NCBI GenBank assembly: GCA_037349315.1
Contig: JBAIAC010000004.1
Location: forward strand, 43,279,001 to 43,343,000
DNA from: Chelydra serpentina
Lineage: Eukaryota; Chordata; Testudines; Chelydridae
Length of the DNA: 64,000 bases
Direction of reading: 5' to 3'
The notes under the pieces are model-generated. The model was not told the origin of the DNA, ran no database searches, and worked only from the letters and a program-made list of their open reading frames with translations. Of this stretch, positions 1-12,612 are shown piece by piece (the first letter of the stretch is position 1; every line of letters begins with the position of its first letter). Both the position numbers and the translations under genes were made by a program.

Positions 1-902
1 TGAGAGCCACAGAGAAGTTGCAATGAGTAAAAAGACTATTCTGTATTTCAAAGCCACAGCAAGGAATGCCCTAGGTCAAAATGTGGGTGTAAAGAACCAA
101 AAGCCAAATTCTGCCTTTGGATTCACACAAGAAATTCCCCCTGAAATCAGTGGGCTCTACGTGCAAGTATATGAGAGAATATTTTGGTCCTACAGAATGT
201 CAAAAGTATGGAATAATAGCAGACTATATCTGGTTTGGGTAACACATTGCGTAGAGATCAAAACCCCAATATGCAACCAACCGTGTTATACTAAACTGCA
301 CTTAGGCCATGCAAACACCTGCAAAGATCACACACTAGTAGATCTTCAAAATTTTAGCAATTCGCTCTCCAAAGTGTTTTTCTGGAGGCTACTTTTTTTT
401 ATTTTGTTTAAAGAGTAATGAAACTATACCTTAAAACACAGTGATTTCACTTAAAACATTTCTTCCATTTGAAAGATTCTAAATGCAGCCAAAGTACTGC
501 TCATATTTTTTTATTTTTAAAATAAGTTCTGGATGAACTGATATAGCAACAGTAAGGCTTGCATTAACAAATAGCAATGCCTCCATGCAGTTATTCAGTA
601 AGACTGGTGTACTAAGGTTCAAGAGAAGCAGAGGTCTCTATATCCCAGTACATCACACCCCTTATCCCACCAAGTTCTTCATATCATCATTCATAATGAG
701 ACAAAAAATTGACGACTACTAATTATTAGCAGATAGTATTCAAACAGTCATTCATGTACATCTTCCTCTAGTTCTTTAGAATTTATAGAATCAAAAGATA
801 ATACATGATTAGTTTTAAAATAACGATTCATCTTCACAATACATTTGCATCTGGCCATTCCTACCGCATAATATTTAGTTTAAAAAAATGAAACTACATT
901 AG
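1..902. other. ATP8A2 intron, no gene recognised
   Basis: AT-rich DNA left of the last visible ATP8A2 exon, so it should be intron. I searched the minus strand by eye for the next exon of the gene (the conserved lysine-rich stretch after TM2) from here to 4805 and did not find it. The 131-codon open frame near the left edge has no recognisable domain and no codon pattern suggesting a gene. Confidence 0.5.
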
Positions 903-1330
903 AATAGAGTCATAGAATCATAGACTTTAAAGTCAGAAGGGACTATTATGATCGTCTAGTCTGACCTCCTGCACAATGCAGCAGGCCACAGAATCTCACC
1001 CACCGACCCCTGTAATAAACCTCTTACCTATGTCTGAGCTACTGAAGTCCTCAAATCATGGTTTAAAGACATCAAAGTGCAGAGAATCATCCAGAGAATC
1101 CTCCAGCAAGTGACCCGTGCCCCATGCTACAGAGGAAGGCGAAAAACCCCCAGGGCCTTTGCCAATCTGCCCTGGAGGAAAATTCCTTCCCGACCCCAAA
1201 TATGGCGATCAGCTGAACCCTGAGCATGTGGGCAAGACTCACTAGCCAGACACCCAGGAAAGAATTCTCTGCACTAACTCAGATCCCACCCCATCTAACA
1301 TCCCACCACAGGCCATTGGGCATATTTACC
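903..1330 (-). mobile_element. CR1 LINE 3' end fragment
   Basis: The left edge reads TCATAGAATCATAGAC, the reverse complement of the ATTCTATGA-type 3' end of CR1 retrotransposons, so the element runs on the minus strand. The rest is the CR1 3' region also seen at 56590-57945, including the shared block around CCTGGAGGAAAATTCCTTCC. No reverse transcriptase is left; this is a 5'-truncated copy, the usual outcome of CR1 insertion. The right boundary is approximate. Confidence 0.85.
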
Positions 1331-2402
1331 GATAATAGTCAAATAGTCTTACCTATTGTTTTCTTTTTGTTTACTGTACTGTCTGCCTTATGTCGTTTCT
1401 GTCATGAAACAAACAAAAAACAACAACATTAAATTACACTCAGGAAGATTCCACATTAGTAACCCATGTGCTGAATAAACACGGCAAAAACAGGAGCAGC
1501 AAAGGACAAGGCAGAGATCTCTCTTTTGTCAATTAAATTAGACCGTCTATGCACCTGTTTGCTTAGAATTACAAAAGACCAATATTGACTTTTTGCATCT
1601 AAATTAGGAGGTGGTATTCACTATGCTGGAAATGTACCACTTATACTTTGCTCAGTAACAACAGATGATAAAGCAAGTTAAAAGCTGCCCCCCAAAAATG
1701 CAATGAGAACAAGAGAATAATTCTACATGATGGGAGTTAGAGTATGTTGCCTACACATATTCTATGTGTAATTTGTCCTAGCATTATGTATTCAAAGCTT
1801 CTTAATATACAATAAAAAAAACTGACATAATTAATTCAAGAGCTGACAGGAGACAGACCTTTTCACTACAATAACCCTACTTTCCTGGAACCCTGTAATA
1901 CTTATTTTACAAAACAGACTGCTCACCTCAGCAGGAATTTTTCTCCCCCCTTTGTGTGTGTTAATATTTCATCTACACTTGCCAAGTGTCAGAATTTGTC
2001 TGAAAGGCTTTGTCTTAGGTTACCTTATAATGGGTGCTGAGTAGACTTATACCTAACTAAGAAAGCAAATGAGGATGCCTTTCTAGATAGGGAGTGTGGA
2101 TGAGAATGCTAGGAAATACTATTTTGAGAAAGGATGGGAGAAAATCCTCTTGCCTCCGTTTTTAAAAAATTTTCATATCCCTTCCCTGTTTACCATATAT
2201 CTGGAATGGAAACTTTTCCTAACTTATCTCACTTAGCCACAGGACCTCAATTAGAGTCAGCAGCTTTCAATGTCAATTAAAATAGTTGGTATTGTTTTGT
2301 CTAAGTCTGTCTGATGTAAGAATATACAACCTGTGCAGTGAGAGCACCTATTAAATGACCAGAATGAGATGCACAGCTTTTGTTAGGTCTTCAATTCTTT
2401 TT
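1331..2402. other. Intron, nothing recognised
   Basis: AT-rich intronic DNA between a CR1 fragment and an LTR-like fragment. No exon, RNA gene or repeat with visible ends was recognised. Confidence 0.4.
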
Positions 2403-2687
2403 ACCACCCTGGGTCATTGTCACAAGGTAGCTGGTCCCTGTGGATAGACTGAGCCCAGCTCCCCCTGGACTGGAGCACATGAGCCCAATCCAGCTAATTA
2501 AAGAAGACTGGCTACACCTAGGCCTATAAAGGGCTGCTAGTAGGCAGCTAGAGGAAGGAAGGACTGAGACAGCTGAGCCCTGGGGAGCAAAGCCATGCTG
2601 GGAGCAGAGCTAACTCTGGTGGCAGGTCCCTGGAGCAAGGGGGCAAGGGGCTGAAGGAAGCAACCCGGCGGCGGTGGCTTCAACGGG
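2403..2687 (+). mobile_element. LTR-like repeat fragment
   Basis: A GC-richer block with a TATA-like CCTATAAAGG about 45 bases before a purine-rich GAGGAAGGAAGGACTGAGA stretch. This is the layout of the promoter part of turtle LTRs such as the complete solo LTR at 31468-31854. No TG/CA ends or target duplication are visible and the right side runs into a palindromic MITE. The LTR reading is an inference from this layout. Confidence 0.35.
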
Positions 2688-2930
2688 TCCATCTACACAG
2701 CAAAGAAAAACCCGCAGCTAGCCCATGCTAGCTGACTCGGGCTTGCGGGAGTCAGGCTGTGGGGCTGTTTCATTGCTATGTAGATGCCCACACCCACGCT
2801 TTAGGACCCAGTGGGGTGGGAGGGTCCCATTTTTCAAGTTCCAGACAGCCCAGAAGTCGACACAGCAATGAAACCGCCCTGCAAGCCTGAGTCGGCAGGC
2901 CAGCCATGGGTTTTTCTTGCTGTGTAGGCA
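2688..2930. mobile_element. Dimeric palindromic MITE
   Basis: Outer inverted repeats ATCTACACAGCAAAGAAAAA on the left and the reverse complement of TTTTTCTTGCTGTGTAGGCA on the right. Inside are two further inverted copies of the same end: TTTCATTGCTATGTAGAT near 2770-2787 and GACACAGCAATGAAACC near 2857-2873. The element therefore looks like two palindromic units in tandem. The CTACAC-type end resembles the Harbinger-like MITEs elsewhere in this window. No clean target duplication was found. Confidence 0.6.
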
Positions 2931-4805
2931 TTCCCAGAAGGGGAGCGGAGCTGTTGGAGGAGGAAACTGCCAGAAACTGGAGTGCCAAAGACCCCTTGGA
3001 CAGGTGGCTTAGAAGCCGGAGGGCCAGGTATTGATTTAAGATGGTGCTCTGTTTGTTTGGTAACCTTTGTTAGAATAGAATTATAAACCTCCTTGACAGA
3101 GACTGGACGTGGCAGCACACGCTTGGAGCTGGGGAGCAATAGCGGCCCCTGGTGACAGTCATCCTTTACATTGTCTTCCAATCAGGAAAGGTCTCCTGGC
3201 TACTGAGTTTACCTACGTTTCAAAGGCAAAGGACTAAATTATGCTGCCTTACTACAAAAGAAAGTCAGTTCTGATTAGGGATGTCTTTATTTGTCAGATG
3301 AAAAATTTGAAAGCAGTTACAAAGCAGCACCAAAAAGGGGATGTTGCTTTCAGTTTTCCTTTCTTTTTGGTAGAGATTTATTGCTAAACAAAATGCTGTT
3401 TTCCCAAAGAAGAATCTAAATTCTACTGAGGGGCCAAAGGTTCTGTTCAGAGAAAAATCCAAAATTTGGACGTGTAACCAAAGTTTATCCAAACATTGGA
3501 AGGTTCCCTAGCAATCTCTCTGTCATGTGCCAACGGCCCTCAATATCTTCCTTCTGATAGTCAGCCACCAGTGACACGATTGCTAAAACAAATTGGACAT
3601 TTTAACCTCTTTGATAATGAAATGTACAACTATACCTTCTCCATTCTTAAAGAAAGGACAGAATTAAAGGCTCTAACATTGTGTATTTTAGAGACCAGAC
3701 CTAAGATACTGTTAGGGATGGCAAAATCTAACTTTTGACTACTTAAAGAGAACAGATATTATGCTTGGGGTACTACACCTGAGTTGAGAGGAAAAGAAAA
3801 CAGAGAAACAGCCTTTTTTTTTTTGCTGCCATATGTAATTAAAGATTCAGTTTCTTGGCCACAAGTAAATGATTTTGTTTCTACTCAGAGAAGCCTTTGG
3901 GCCAAATGTTACAAAACAGCCCCTAAATTTGCACAAACAGAACTGCACATAATTCTTTTTACACAAGTAATTTTAGGCAATGATTTTTTGTACCCTGAAT
4001 CTGCTGGATACAAATGTGCAACGTGGATTACTAGATAGCTAATTGCTCTACCTGTGCAAGAAATATGGAGCTTTGGAGTGTGAAAAACAAAACATTGCAA
4101 GCTAAAATTTGGGCATGCCAATTCGCATTCTCTGCAGAAGCCAATTTGAAAGTTTGCCCCTTTATGTGCAATTATTATGCTACAAGTATTAGAGGTAAAA
4201 AGAGATGAGATTTAGTGAGTGTGATTATTCTTACAAGTACAGAAAGATATTTATATTTCTCATGCTTCCAATTAAAAATACATGTATAGCCTCTTCAAAT
4301 TTTGCTTTTCCTCAATATGTTTTAAACTTAGGAATTCTCTTGATAAAATACATTCAAATATTTTATTGCTATACTATGGGGCAGATTTTCCACTGATATA
4401 AATAGGTGCAGCTCCATTTGTTTTAATATTGTGTTTTCATTACCCAGTTCAAAGTTCATCTGCATTTTCTATTGTACATAAGCTTTCACACCAACCCACC
4501 AGCCCAAATCCATTCAATTATTCAAAACAGACAGCACACCTAGTGAGACATACATATGTTTAATAAAGTACTATTAAATAATGATAATGAGCCGACTCCT
4601 GAGGTCCTGTCTCTGGCAAACTCCTCTTAAAAGTCAATGGACTATTTACCTGACTAAGGGCTGAGTAACAACTAAGCAAAGATCTCAGGATTTGATCCAA
4701 CAACAACGGTTACTGTGTCACTCTTAAAGATGCATTTACTAAAGCTGTATGTGCTCCATCAGTAGGAAGCCTACCTGTTTTCCAAATTAAATAAATTACA
4801 CTCAC
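2931..4805 (-). other. ATP8A2 intron downstream of the TM2 exon
   Basis: Intronic DNA beginning at the GTGAGT donor of the 4806-4904 exon. Mostly unique-looking AT-rich sequence. Several open frames of 60-115 codons are present but none shows a domain, and no exon with a matching phase was found. Confidence 0.45.
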
Positions 4806-4904
4806 ATAGTCTTCTATCATCTCTTTGATGCCAGCAACAGTTAGAATAAATAGCAATGGCACCAAGGTGGTATATCTTCCTGTTGGAGAGACATCTGGAA
4901 TTTG
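4806..4904 (-). CDS. ATP8A2: ATP8A2 coding exon: TM1-TM2 loop and TM2 of a P4-ATPase flippase
   Basis: 99 bases, exactly 33 codons, phase 0 at both ends. It encodes [20 protein letters not shown] and continues to GIKEMIEDY. This is the loop after TM1 and the second membrane span of ATP8A-class flippases. ATP8A2 pairs with CDC50A (TMEM30A) and moves phosphatidylserine and phosphatidylethanolamine to the cytoplasmic leaflet. The acceptor is a pyrimidine-rich TTCCTTTACAG (intron side 4905 onward) and the donor is GTGAGT (4805 down). The preceding exon ends in a Gln codon, so the conserved Gln-Gln pair of this family is split across the junction. From the residues of this exon alone, ATP8A1 would also be possible; the N-terminal exon decides for ATP8A2. 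Confidence 0.94.
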
Positions 4905-5407
4905 CTGTAAAGGAAGAAAAAATGAAACTGTTTTATGCAGCAAATCTATGCTTTATATAAGATAAAGTTTAGTATTTTATGAATATATCAAGTGAAAAGT
5001 GGAACTATAGCAGCAGCCATAAGGGATGGAATCTTAACCCTCTCAGCTGCACTCTGTACACTACCCCAGGTAAACCGGAGCTTATTCTGACATAATAAAC
5101 TTTGAGACAATTCAAACCGATCCATTTTCAAACCAATTAAAAAAAACATGTCAGAGAAATGTTTCCTTCTTCCCCTCCCACCCAAGTGTACAAGTTTCCC
5201 CTAAAAAATGTATTGGTCAGAGTTGCAAGATGGATCATAGTCAGTCCTGTATCACTGAGATATTTAAGATTCAGAACCAGAAAAGGAAGCTTTACAAACA
5301 GTGGAAAGTGGAGATTCCCAGCTTCTCAATGGTTTATACAGCACTTGCTTACAGCTCTGAAAGGCCTTGAGATACCAGACCTTTAAATCATGACATTATT
5401 TCACAAA

Positions 5408-5701
5408 GGCCAGGTCTACACTAGGGGTGGGGGTCGATGTAAGGTACGCAACTTCAGCTACATGAATAACATAGCTGAAGTCAACGTACCTCGCTCGACT
5501 TACCACGCGGTGAGGACGCCGCAATGTCGACTGCCGCCGCTCCTCCGTTGATTCCACTACCGCCTCTCGCCCGGGTGGATTACCAGAGTCGAAAGGAGAG
5601 CGATCGGGGATCGATTTATCATGTCTACACTAGATGCGAAAAATCGATCTCCGAACGATTGATCGCTACCCGCCGATCAGGCGGGTAGTGAAGACGTACC
5701 C
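5408..5701 (+). mobile_element. Harbinger-type MITE, 294 bp
   Basis: Left end GGCCAGGTCTACACTAG, right end GTGAAGACGTACCC, flanked on both sides by AAA as a candidate 3-bp target duplication. The body is nearly collinear with the MITE at 23318-23618: GTCGATGTAAGGTACGCAAC near the left, ATCGATTTAT and TACCCGCCGAT motifs near the right. It is in the same orientation as that copy and opposite to the one at 7888. Non-coding. Confidence 0.8.
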
Positions 5702-5720
5702 AAAGGAAAGCTATCATAGG

Positions 5721-5950
5721 CAGTAGCAGCGCCAGGGTTTTTGCCGCCCTAGGCGGCAGCGCTCCTCCGCTGTAATCTGCGGCGCTTTGGCAGCAGCTCC
5801 TCCAAAGCTGCATTCTCGGCGGCGTTTCAGCGTCCACTTTTCTTGCCGCCAAATTGCCACCGGGAAATGAGTTGCCGGCGAAATGCCGCCCCCCAAATCC
5901 TGCCGCCCTAGGTGACCGCCTAGGGTCGCCTAGTGGAAGCACCGGCCCTG
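5721..5950. mobile_element. GC-rich non-autonomous hAT element, 230 bp
   Basis: Flanked by a perfect 8-bp duplication ATCATAGG (5713-5720 and 5951-5958), the hallmark of hAT insertion. The right end CACCGGCCCTG matches the CAGGGCCGG type of hAT terminus; the left end is degenerate. The interior is rich in GCCGCC/GGCGGC and is related in style to the element at 58761-58992. Open frames across it on both strands are compositional. Confidence 0.8.
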
Positions 5951-6320
5951 ATCATAGGCCATTTTAGAATTTCTACAATACTATTACTTGCACATTTCTC
6001 TCTCCCTCCCATGCCTAGACAACTGAACTCATTCAGGTGGTGTAAATCAGCATACCTCCATTTTCTTTATTTACACCAGATGAGTATCTGGCCCATAGTA
6101 ACTAAGACAACCTGGATAACAAGCCCAAGTATGCAAAAAAGGAAGCTTTTTTGTCTCTTTAGTTAGTTTAATAGTGATTTACGGTGAAATTAGCAGCAAG
6201 ACTTCTTATAAAATTGGAATTTACGTTGCAAACAGCTTTCAAAATCTCCAGCTACCCTTTAATTTCCTGTTTAAAGTTATGTAATTCACATTGTGATAAT
6301 GGTGACTACTTTATCAATTA

Positions 6321-6599
<279 letters not shown>

Positions 6600-7188
6600 T
6601 CAAGAGTTAGCAATGACTTCATTGTTCAAAGTTAATATAGGAAGTAGTGGATAAGCATTAAGGAGATGTACAACGTGTAGAAATGTAATGTAGTTCTCCC
6701 TTTTGAGGGAGCATGTATTAGACCCTGAAGGCTCGCAGAAAGGCAGAAACTCCGATCATTACAACAAATATCACCTGATGGTACAGTCAGAAGACAAAAA
6801 TTATCTATTTAAAATATCTGTCCAAACTCCTGTAGTATGAGCAGTTCTCTCTAACACTTACACTTATACTTCATTAGGAATCCAGTTCAGAAAACCACTT
6901 AAGCACGTGCTTATCTTTAAGCATGTGGTTAAGTCCAATTAATACTACATTTGTTATTGTTATAACCTGGAACTGTTATAACCAGGCTATAGACTGGAAA
7001 CTCCACAATGCCATTTTTTACAGAGTGGTTTTTCAAAGTACAGCCACACTTTAAAGAATTAGCAGCTATTTTAATTATGGAAATGTGACACAATTTACAA
7101 TCTTTTATTTCGTACTCTGAGTCACTTCTTGGCTCAGAACTGACCTAGTATGCTGAACTCAAAGCCCTCGTTGTGAGCACTAAGCTAC

Positions 7189-7189
<1 letters not shown>

Positions 7190-7219
<30 letters not shown>
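7190..7219 (+). repeat. (A)30 tract
   Basis: An uninterrupted run of 30 A. It could be the tail of a retrotransposed sequence, but nothing recognisable precedes it. Confidence 0.9.
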
Positions 7220-7223
<4 letters not shown>

Positions 7224-7887
7224 AATTTCAGAATTAGCCTTGCTGATCATTTTGCGTAGCAGTATCTTGAGGTAATTACACCATAGGAAGAGTAATGCAA
7301 AAGGTGATATATATCTAGCCAAACCGACAAATTAGGAAGAAAACTAATTTCTCAGATAAATTCTGTCGTTTTCTCTGCTAGCTGTATAACGGACTTCTAT
7401 TAACAAGTAACAATAGATGTTGTGATACAGATGAAAACATAGTCAATTTCAGGAGAAAAGTCTATAAAGCCCAAGACATTATATTGTTCAGGTTTGTAAT
7501 GAGTCATGGCCCCATGACAACACAAAAAGTGGCTGACAGGTGACCAGTGCAAACATAAACATGAGTACCAAATAGAATTCCTAGGCTCATGAACCTCTAC
7601 GATGTATAGAGAACTGGAATGGAAATATGTTGGGCCAGATCCTGCAGTATGATGCACTCACTTTGTACTGCTCGGGCAGTGCAGACTGGTTGTATTCTGC
7701 CCGTAAGTGATCAGTGAAGATTTATCCTTGGAGAAGGGATTTCTCTGTTGGCATAAAGCTAGTGAAATAGGTAGAGCTGGCTCCCATACTAGCCATCCCT
7801 TCACTGTACCTTAACAGAGCTCTACTACACTCCACTGGAAGAAGATATCTAGTGGTATAAGCTAGAGTAGCACCTGGGCTACTCTAA

Positions 7888-8173
7888 GGCTACGTCTACA
7901 CCACCCGCCCTATTCGGCGGGTAGCTATCTATGTTCTGGGATCGATTTATCGTGTCTCGTCTAGATGCGATAAATCGATCCCAGAGCCGCTCCCCGTCGA
8001 CACCGGAACTCCAGCTCCGCAAGCGGAGGAAGCGCTGTCGACGGGGGAGCCTGCCTGCTGCCGTGTGGACCGGGGTAAGTACCTTTTGAAATCGATCTAA
8101 GATATTCGACTTCAGCTACGCAGTTGCATATCTTAGATCGACACCCACCCCCCCCCGCAGTGTGGACCAGCCC
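7888..8173 (-). mobile_element. Harbinger-type MITE, 286 bp
   Basis: Flanked by a TAA duplication (7885-7887 and 8174-8176), the usual Harbinger target. Ends are GGCTACGTCTACAC and the reverse complement of GTGTGGACCAGCCC. The first 130 bases match the right half of the 23318-23618 MITE in reverse orientation, sharing TTCGGCGGGTAG, GGGATCGATTTATCG and the GTCGACGGGG hairpin. Non-coding. Confidence 0.88.
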
Positions 8174-8176
8174 TAA

Positions 8177-9606
8177 GGAATGTCAGGGCCAGACTGGTGC
8201 TGAATGAGGGAGCTAGCTGTACCTGGCTCCCTAATGGCCACCTCCTTCCCCTCACAACAAGAAGACCCCAGATGCAGGGGAGAATTCAGCTCTTTGTTTT
8301 TAAGTAATAAATTGAGGTAGAGACCACAATATTAATGCAAAAATCATATTAATACACTATTTTAATGTTATATAATTAAGCTTCCCTGTGCCTTTACTGA
8401 AAACTAGTATATATTTATCATTACTCTCACATATATGGTACTTGGAGAAAAGTACCTCACATATATATGTTTTTGTTTATTCAATTGTAGAAAACATTAA
8501 AGCTATGGAGAGGAATTCCAAGAGGCTTCTGCTTTCTGTCACCTCAGAGACAAACAAACCAGAACACCTCCCTTTGTGTAAAATACCAGTTTGGTACAAA
8601 TATAATCCTTGTCTCAAGAAAACACACCATACAAAAAACATTCACCTTTTAAGAAAATACCTGATTTGTGAAAAGGAATGTAGGGTTGCGTTATCAAATA
8701 ATAAATCTAGATGTAAAGTGGGCTTTTTCATCCTCCCAAGAAAAATTTCAGAGTAAACCCAAATAATTCTAGAAATATCCTTGCTGACTTTTATAATTAT
8801 TCTAAAAACTTCACTCAAAAGTGTCTAGGAAAAACACGCATAGTTGGAAATGTTTTAAACCTTTGATTTGCCATTTCACACCTGAAAAAATAAACATTTT
8901 GAATGGCATATTTGCAAGTATTTTAACTAAAGGCAAAGCACTAAAGTAATTTCCTAATATCATTGCTATGTAAATGGTAAAGTGCTCATGTACTAACATT
9001 GACTCTAATGATCTTGCTAAACTAATTGATGTAAGAAGCTATTTAAGTATAGAATATTTATATTAGTGGAGAATTAATTAAACTGGCATGCTTAAATAGC
9101 TCCCTCACCCAACTCAAGATGACAAGAAAACTCATAAACTTAAACTACAATAAACTTAAGTAGTTACTCAAGGAGTTGTTGATTCTTAAAAACTAAAGAT
9201 GTTCTAAGAATTATTTAATTTTAAATGACTGTTTTAAAAACTAAAAAGATTTATTAAAAAAACAGTATTGTTTGGACTTTTTAAAAATAATTTCATTTCC
9301 TGTTGAACTCTAAATAAACTGAAGGACTATGTCAGACAATTAATTGAATAAAAATAAAATGTTAAACTCTAACTTCAAATGGTTATCTGGGATTTTCCCA
9401 ACACAAGAACAAAGGCAGTTAGAAAGTGCCGCATATTCATTTAATGAAGAAGCTCCTACAGAAAACCCATAAAGGTACTGAGCCCAGTGAAAGGATGATA
9501 GCAACCAACTTTGAATCTACACAACCCTGAAAGAGGTATGCTTTCCTATTGCTTCATAACATAGAAAGAAGAAGAGTATAAGACTCCAAAAGGAGTACCC
9601 TTCACT
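8177..9606. other. Intron, nothing recognised
   Basis: AT-rich unique-looking DNA. An open frame of 122 codons at 8388-8756 has no recognisable domain and lies in low-complexity AT-rich sequence. Confidence 0.4.
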
Positions 9607-9660
9607 CACACACACACACAAGCACACACACGCACGCACACGCACGCACACACACACACC
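9607..9660 (+). repeat. (CA)n microsatellite
   Basis: An imperfect CA repeat of about 54 bases with GCACGCAC interruptions, likely polymorphic in length. Confidence 0.9.
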
Positions 9661-10617
9661 TCTGCTACCTTGCTTAAACAGAAAGCACTCCACAACTCAT
9701 CCTGTCCATCTCTACAAGCAAGCTGCCACTGTCAGATAAGAAAAACAGAGAAGCCTCAAAAGGAAAGCAACCCCCCAAAAAACCTCCCCAGGACTTCAAC
9801 ACAGATTGGTGAGAGGGAGTTAACTAAGACATTGCCAACAGATTAAATTTAAACTCTTCTGAATATTTATTGGGGTAAGGAAATGCTTTTGTAACTTTAA
9901 AATATTAACAGTTTCTCCTGTTAATCACCAAATGGTTAGACCATGTATTCTCGAAGAGGTGACAAGGGCTAAACATTGTTAAACAAAATAATAGTGGGCT
10001 TTAATTATATGTAAGTTTCTTAATAGTCATAGTTGTCCCATCTCAAGACTATCCCTTAAATGGCTCCTTTTAAGTAACTGGTTTAAATATTTTCTTTGAT
10101 TTCATAGGACTTAGTTGATCATTGGGCAAAGTAAGTAATATTAACTGTTTAGGTTATCAATGATACACCAAAAAGGCCCCACCTGCTCTTAAATTCTTTT
10201 GCCCATTTATAAACAGTTTAAGTATCTATGGCCTGGTCTACACTAGGACTTTGTCGAATTTAGCAGCGTTAACTTGATTTTACCCTGCACCCGTCCACAT
10301 TACGAAGCTATTTATTTCGACATAAATGGCTCTGTAATTCGATTTCTGTACTCCTCCCCGACGAGGGGAGTAGCACTACATTCGACATGGCCATGTCGAA
10401 TTCGTATTACTGTGGACGGAATTCGACGCTAATAGCTCCGGGAGCTATCCCACAGTGCACCACTCAGTGGACGCTCTGGACAGCAATCCGTACTCGGATG
10501 CTCTGACCTGCCACTCAGGAAAAGCCCCGGGAAAATTTGAATTCCTTTTCCTGTCTGGCCAGTTTGAATCTCATTTCCTGTTTGGACATCGTGGCCAGCT
10601 CAGCAGCACTGACAACG

Positions 10618-11194
10618 ATGCAGAGCTCTCCAGCAGAGGTGACCATGCAATTGCAGAATAGAAAGAGGGCCCCAGCATGGACTGATCGGGAAGTCTTGGA
10701 CCTGATCGCTGTGTGGGGCAATGAGTCCGTGCTTTCAGAGCTGCGGTCGAAAAGACGGAATGCGAAGATCTACGAGAAGATCTCAAAAGCCATGACGGAG
10801 AGAGGATACAGCCGGGATGCGATGCAGTGCCGCGTGAAAATCAAGGAGCTGCGACAGGCGTACCAGAAGACCAAAGAGTCCAACGGACGCTCCGGATCGC
10901 AGCCACACACATGCCGTTTTTACGAGGCACTGCATGCTATGCTCGGTGGTGCTGCCACCACTACACCACCAGTGTCCGTGGACTCCAGACGACGAGGCCG
11001 TAGATAAGACCCCGTCATCGAAGTTTTTGCAGACGGTGAAGAAGAGGAAGGAGAGGAGGAGGACGAGGCAGTCGACAGCGCTTTCACCGCTGATTTGCCC
11101 GACAGCCAGGATCTGTTCATCACCCTCACTGAGATCCCCTACGAACCCTCCCAAGGCAGCATCCCGGACCAGGAACCAGGCGAAGGATCAGCAG
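10618..11194 (+). pseudogene. Harbinger Myb/SANT-like DNA-binding protein, exon 1
   Basis: The start is the ATG of MQSSPAEVTM; the frame is open further upstream but that part looks like terminal non-coding sequence. Residues about 19-105 form a trihelix Myb/SANT-like domain: APAWTDREVLDLIAVWG, then RNAKIYEKISKAMTERGY, CRVKIKELRQAYQK and TCRFYEALHAMLGG. In Harbinger elements this protein binds DNA and helps the transposase act in the nucleus. A TAA stop at 11005-11007 breaks the frame, yet the same frame continues through a run of Glu/Asp codons to GCAG|GTCAGT at 11194, a good splice donor. The protein therefore seems to have ended in a second exon at 12131. Confidence 0.85.
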
Positions 11195-12130
11195 GTCAGT
11201 GTTTTAAACATTTATTTGGAATAGAATAGGCATGGTGTGTTAGCAATGTGTTTGTATTGCTTAATTGGCCATAGGTGCTTTAGTTTTGAGTCGTTTCCAG
11301 TGCAACTACTCGAAAAGTCTGTCAATATGTATGGGGATAGAGGAGAAATCCCCATCGGAGATCTCCGCGAAGCTCTCCTGGAGGTACAGTGAAAGCTTTT
11401 GCATCAGGTTCCCAGGGAGAGCGGCCTTATTGTCTCCTCCATGGTAGGATACTTTCCCGCACCATGCAAGCTGCAGGTACTCTGGTATCATTGCCTTGCA
11501 TAGCATGGCTGCATACGGCCCCAGGGTTTGCTGGCATTGACGCAGCATGCACTCTTTCTCTCTCTCCGTAATCCTCATCAGAGTGATATCAGTCATGGTG
11601 CCCTGGTTTGAATGAGTGGTTTTTTTAGTATAGTGACTTCTTCATTTTTCCTTTAAAGAACGACACCCGGCGGTTTCCATCCATGCGGGGGGGCGGGAGC
11701 TTGGAGGCTAACCATTCAAAGTTAGCGGTTCGCAGGCAGGGAGAGTTCCCGGGACCGGCCACGCGGAGGGGGGGAAAGGGTAGGCGAGCCGTTGTAGATG
11801 AGCGGTTTTGGCAGCAGCAGGAACTGGCCACCGCTAGCAACTGTGCTTGAAACATGGAAGTAGAACACTGCTGTGAATTAAGCTATCAGCAGTCCAAAGG
11901 CAACGTCTTACCATGGTCTCCAGAGAGCCGATTTCCAGTGTCCAGCACCGCTTGTGGGATCTGTACACCAGGACCCCAGGCACTCAGTATAAAGACATAA
12001 TATTCGACCTTGTAGTAAGTGCACATGTGATAGGTACTGTGCATGCTCTTATTCACAGGGAAAGAGTATAGGCATTGTTCAGGAAAAAGTATCTTTCTGA
12101 GGAATTCACTCCCTTTCTCCCATCCCACAG
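11195..12130 (+). other. Predicted intron of the Harbinger Myb-like gene
   Basis: GT at 11195 (GTCAGTG) and AG at 12129-12130 after a pyrimidine-rich CCCTTTCTCCCATCCCACAG. Exon 1 ends after the first base of a codon and exon 2 begins by supplying the other two, so the frame is kept across the junction. Whether it is spliced in the animal is not visible from sequence. Confidence 0.65.
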
Positions 12131-12612
12131 CTGCGAGTGTCTCCCGCCCTACCCGTGGATCACCCTCCCAGAGGCTTGCGCTGATCAGGCGGCACAAAAA
12201 GAGAACCCGGGACGACATGTTTTCAGAATTGATGGTCTGTTCCTGAAAGGAGGCGGCACAGCGGAGAGAGGATGTCTCAAGGTCCGAGCGAGCAGTCAGC
12301 GAACGGGAGCAGAGGGCTGAAGCTCGCGAGGACAGGTGGCGGCAGGAAGACCAGCAGGCAACTCAAACGCTGCTGGGACTAATGAGGGAGCAAACGGACA
12401 CGCTCCGGCGCCTGGTAGACGTTCTCCAGGACAGGAGACAGGAGGAAAGAGCCCCTCTGTATGTTATTTCCAACCGCCTTCCCCCGCCACAAAGTCCAAT
12501 CCCCCCCTCACCCAAAGTCACTAGAACGAGGGGAGGCAGGGGCCGTGGAAATAATCACTCCACCCCTGCAGACTGCTCCAGTAGCAGAAGGCTCTCATTC
12601 CCAAAACTTTAG
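12131..12612 (+). pseudogene. Harbinger Myb/SANT-like protein, exon 2
   Basis: Continues the exon 1 frame: a Ser/Pro-rich linker (AASVSRPTRGSPSQRL), a basic patch RRHKKRTRDDMFSELM, then a long charged helix rich in Arg/Glu/Gln (AAQRREDV to RRLVDVLQDRRQEERAPL), a likely coiled coil, ending at TAG 12610-12612. A TGA stop at 12244-12246 interrupts the frame just after MVCS. No frameshift is seen. The C-terminal helix is typical of the Myb-like partner proteins of turtle Harbingers and may mediate self-association; that role is inferred. Confidence 0.75.

Noticed and set aside
1..4805. Further ATP8A2 exon
   Set aside because: No minus-strand segment matching the conserved region after TM2 with splice sites was found; the exon is presumably left of the window.
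10537..10617. Upstream in-frame ATG for the Harbinger Myb-like protein
   Set aside because: The extra 27 codons read through terminal non-coding sequence of the element; the ATG at 10618 gives the MQSSPAEVTM start that suits the family better.
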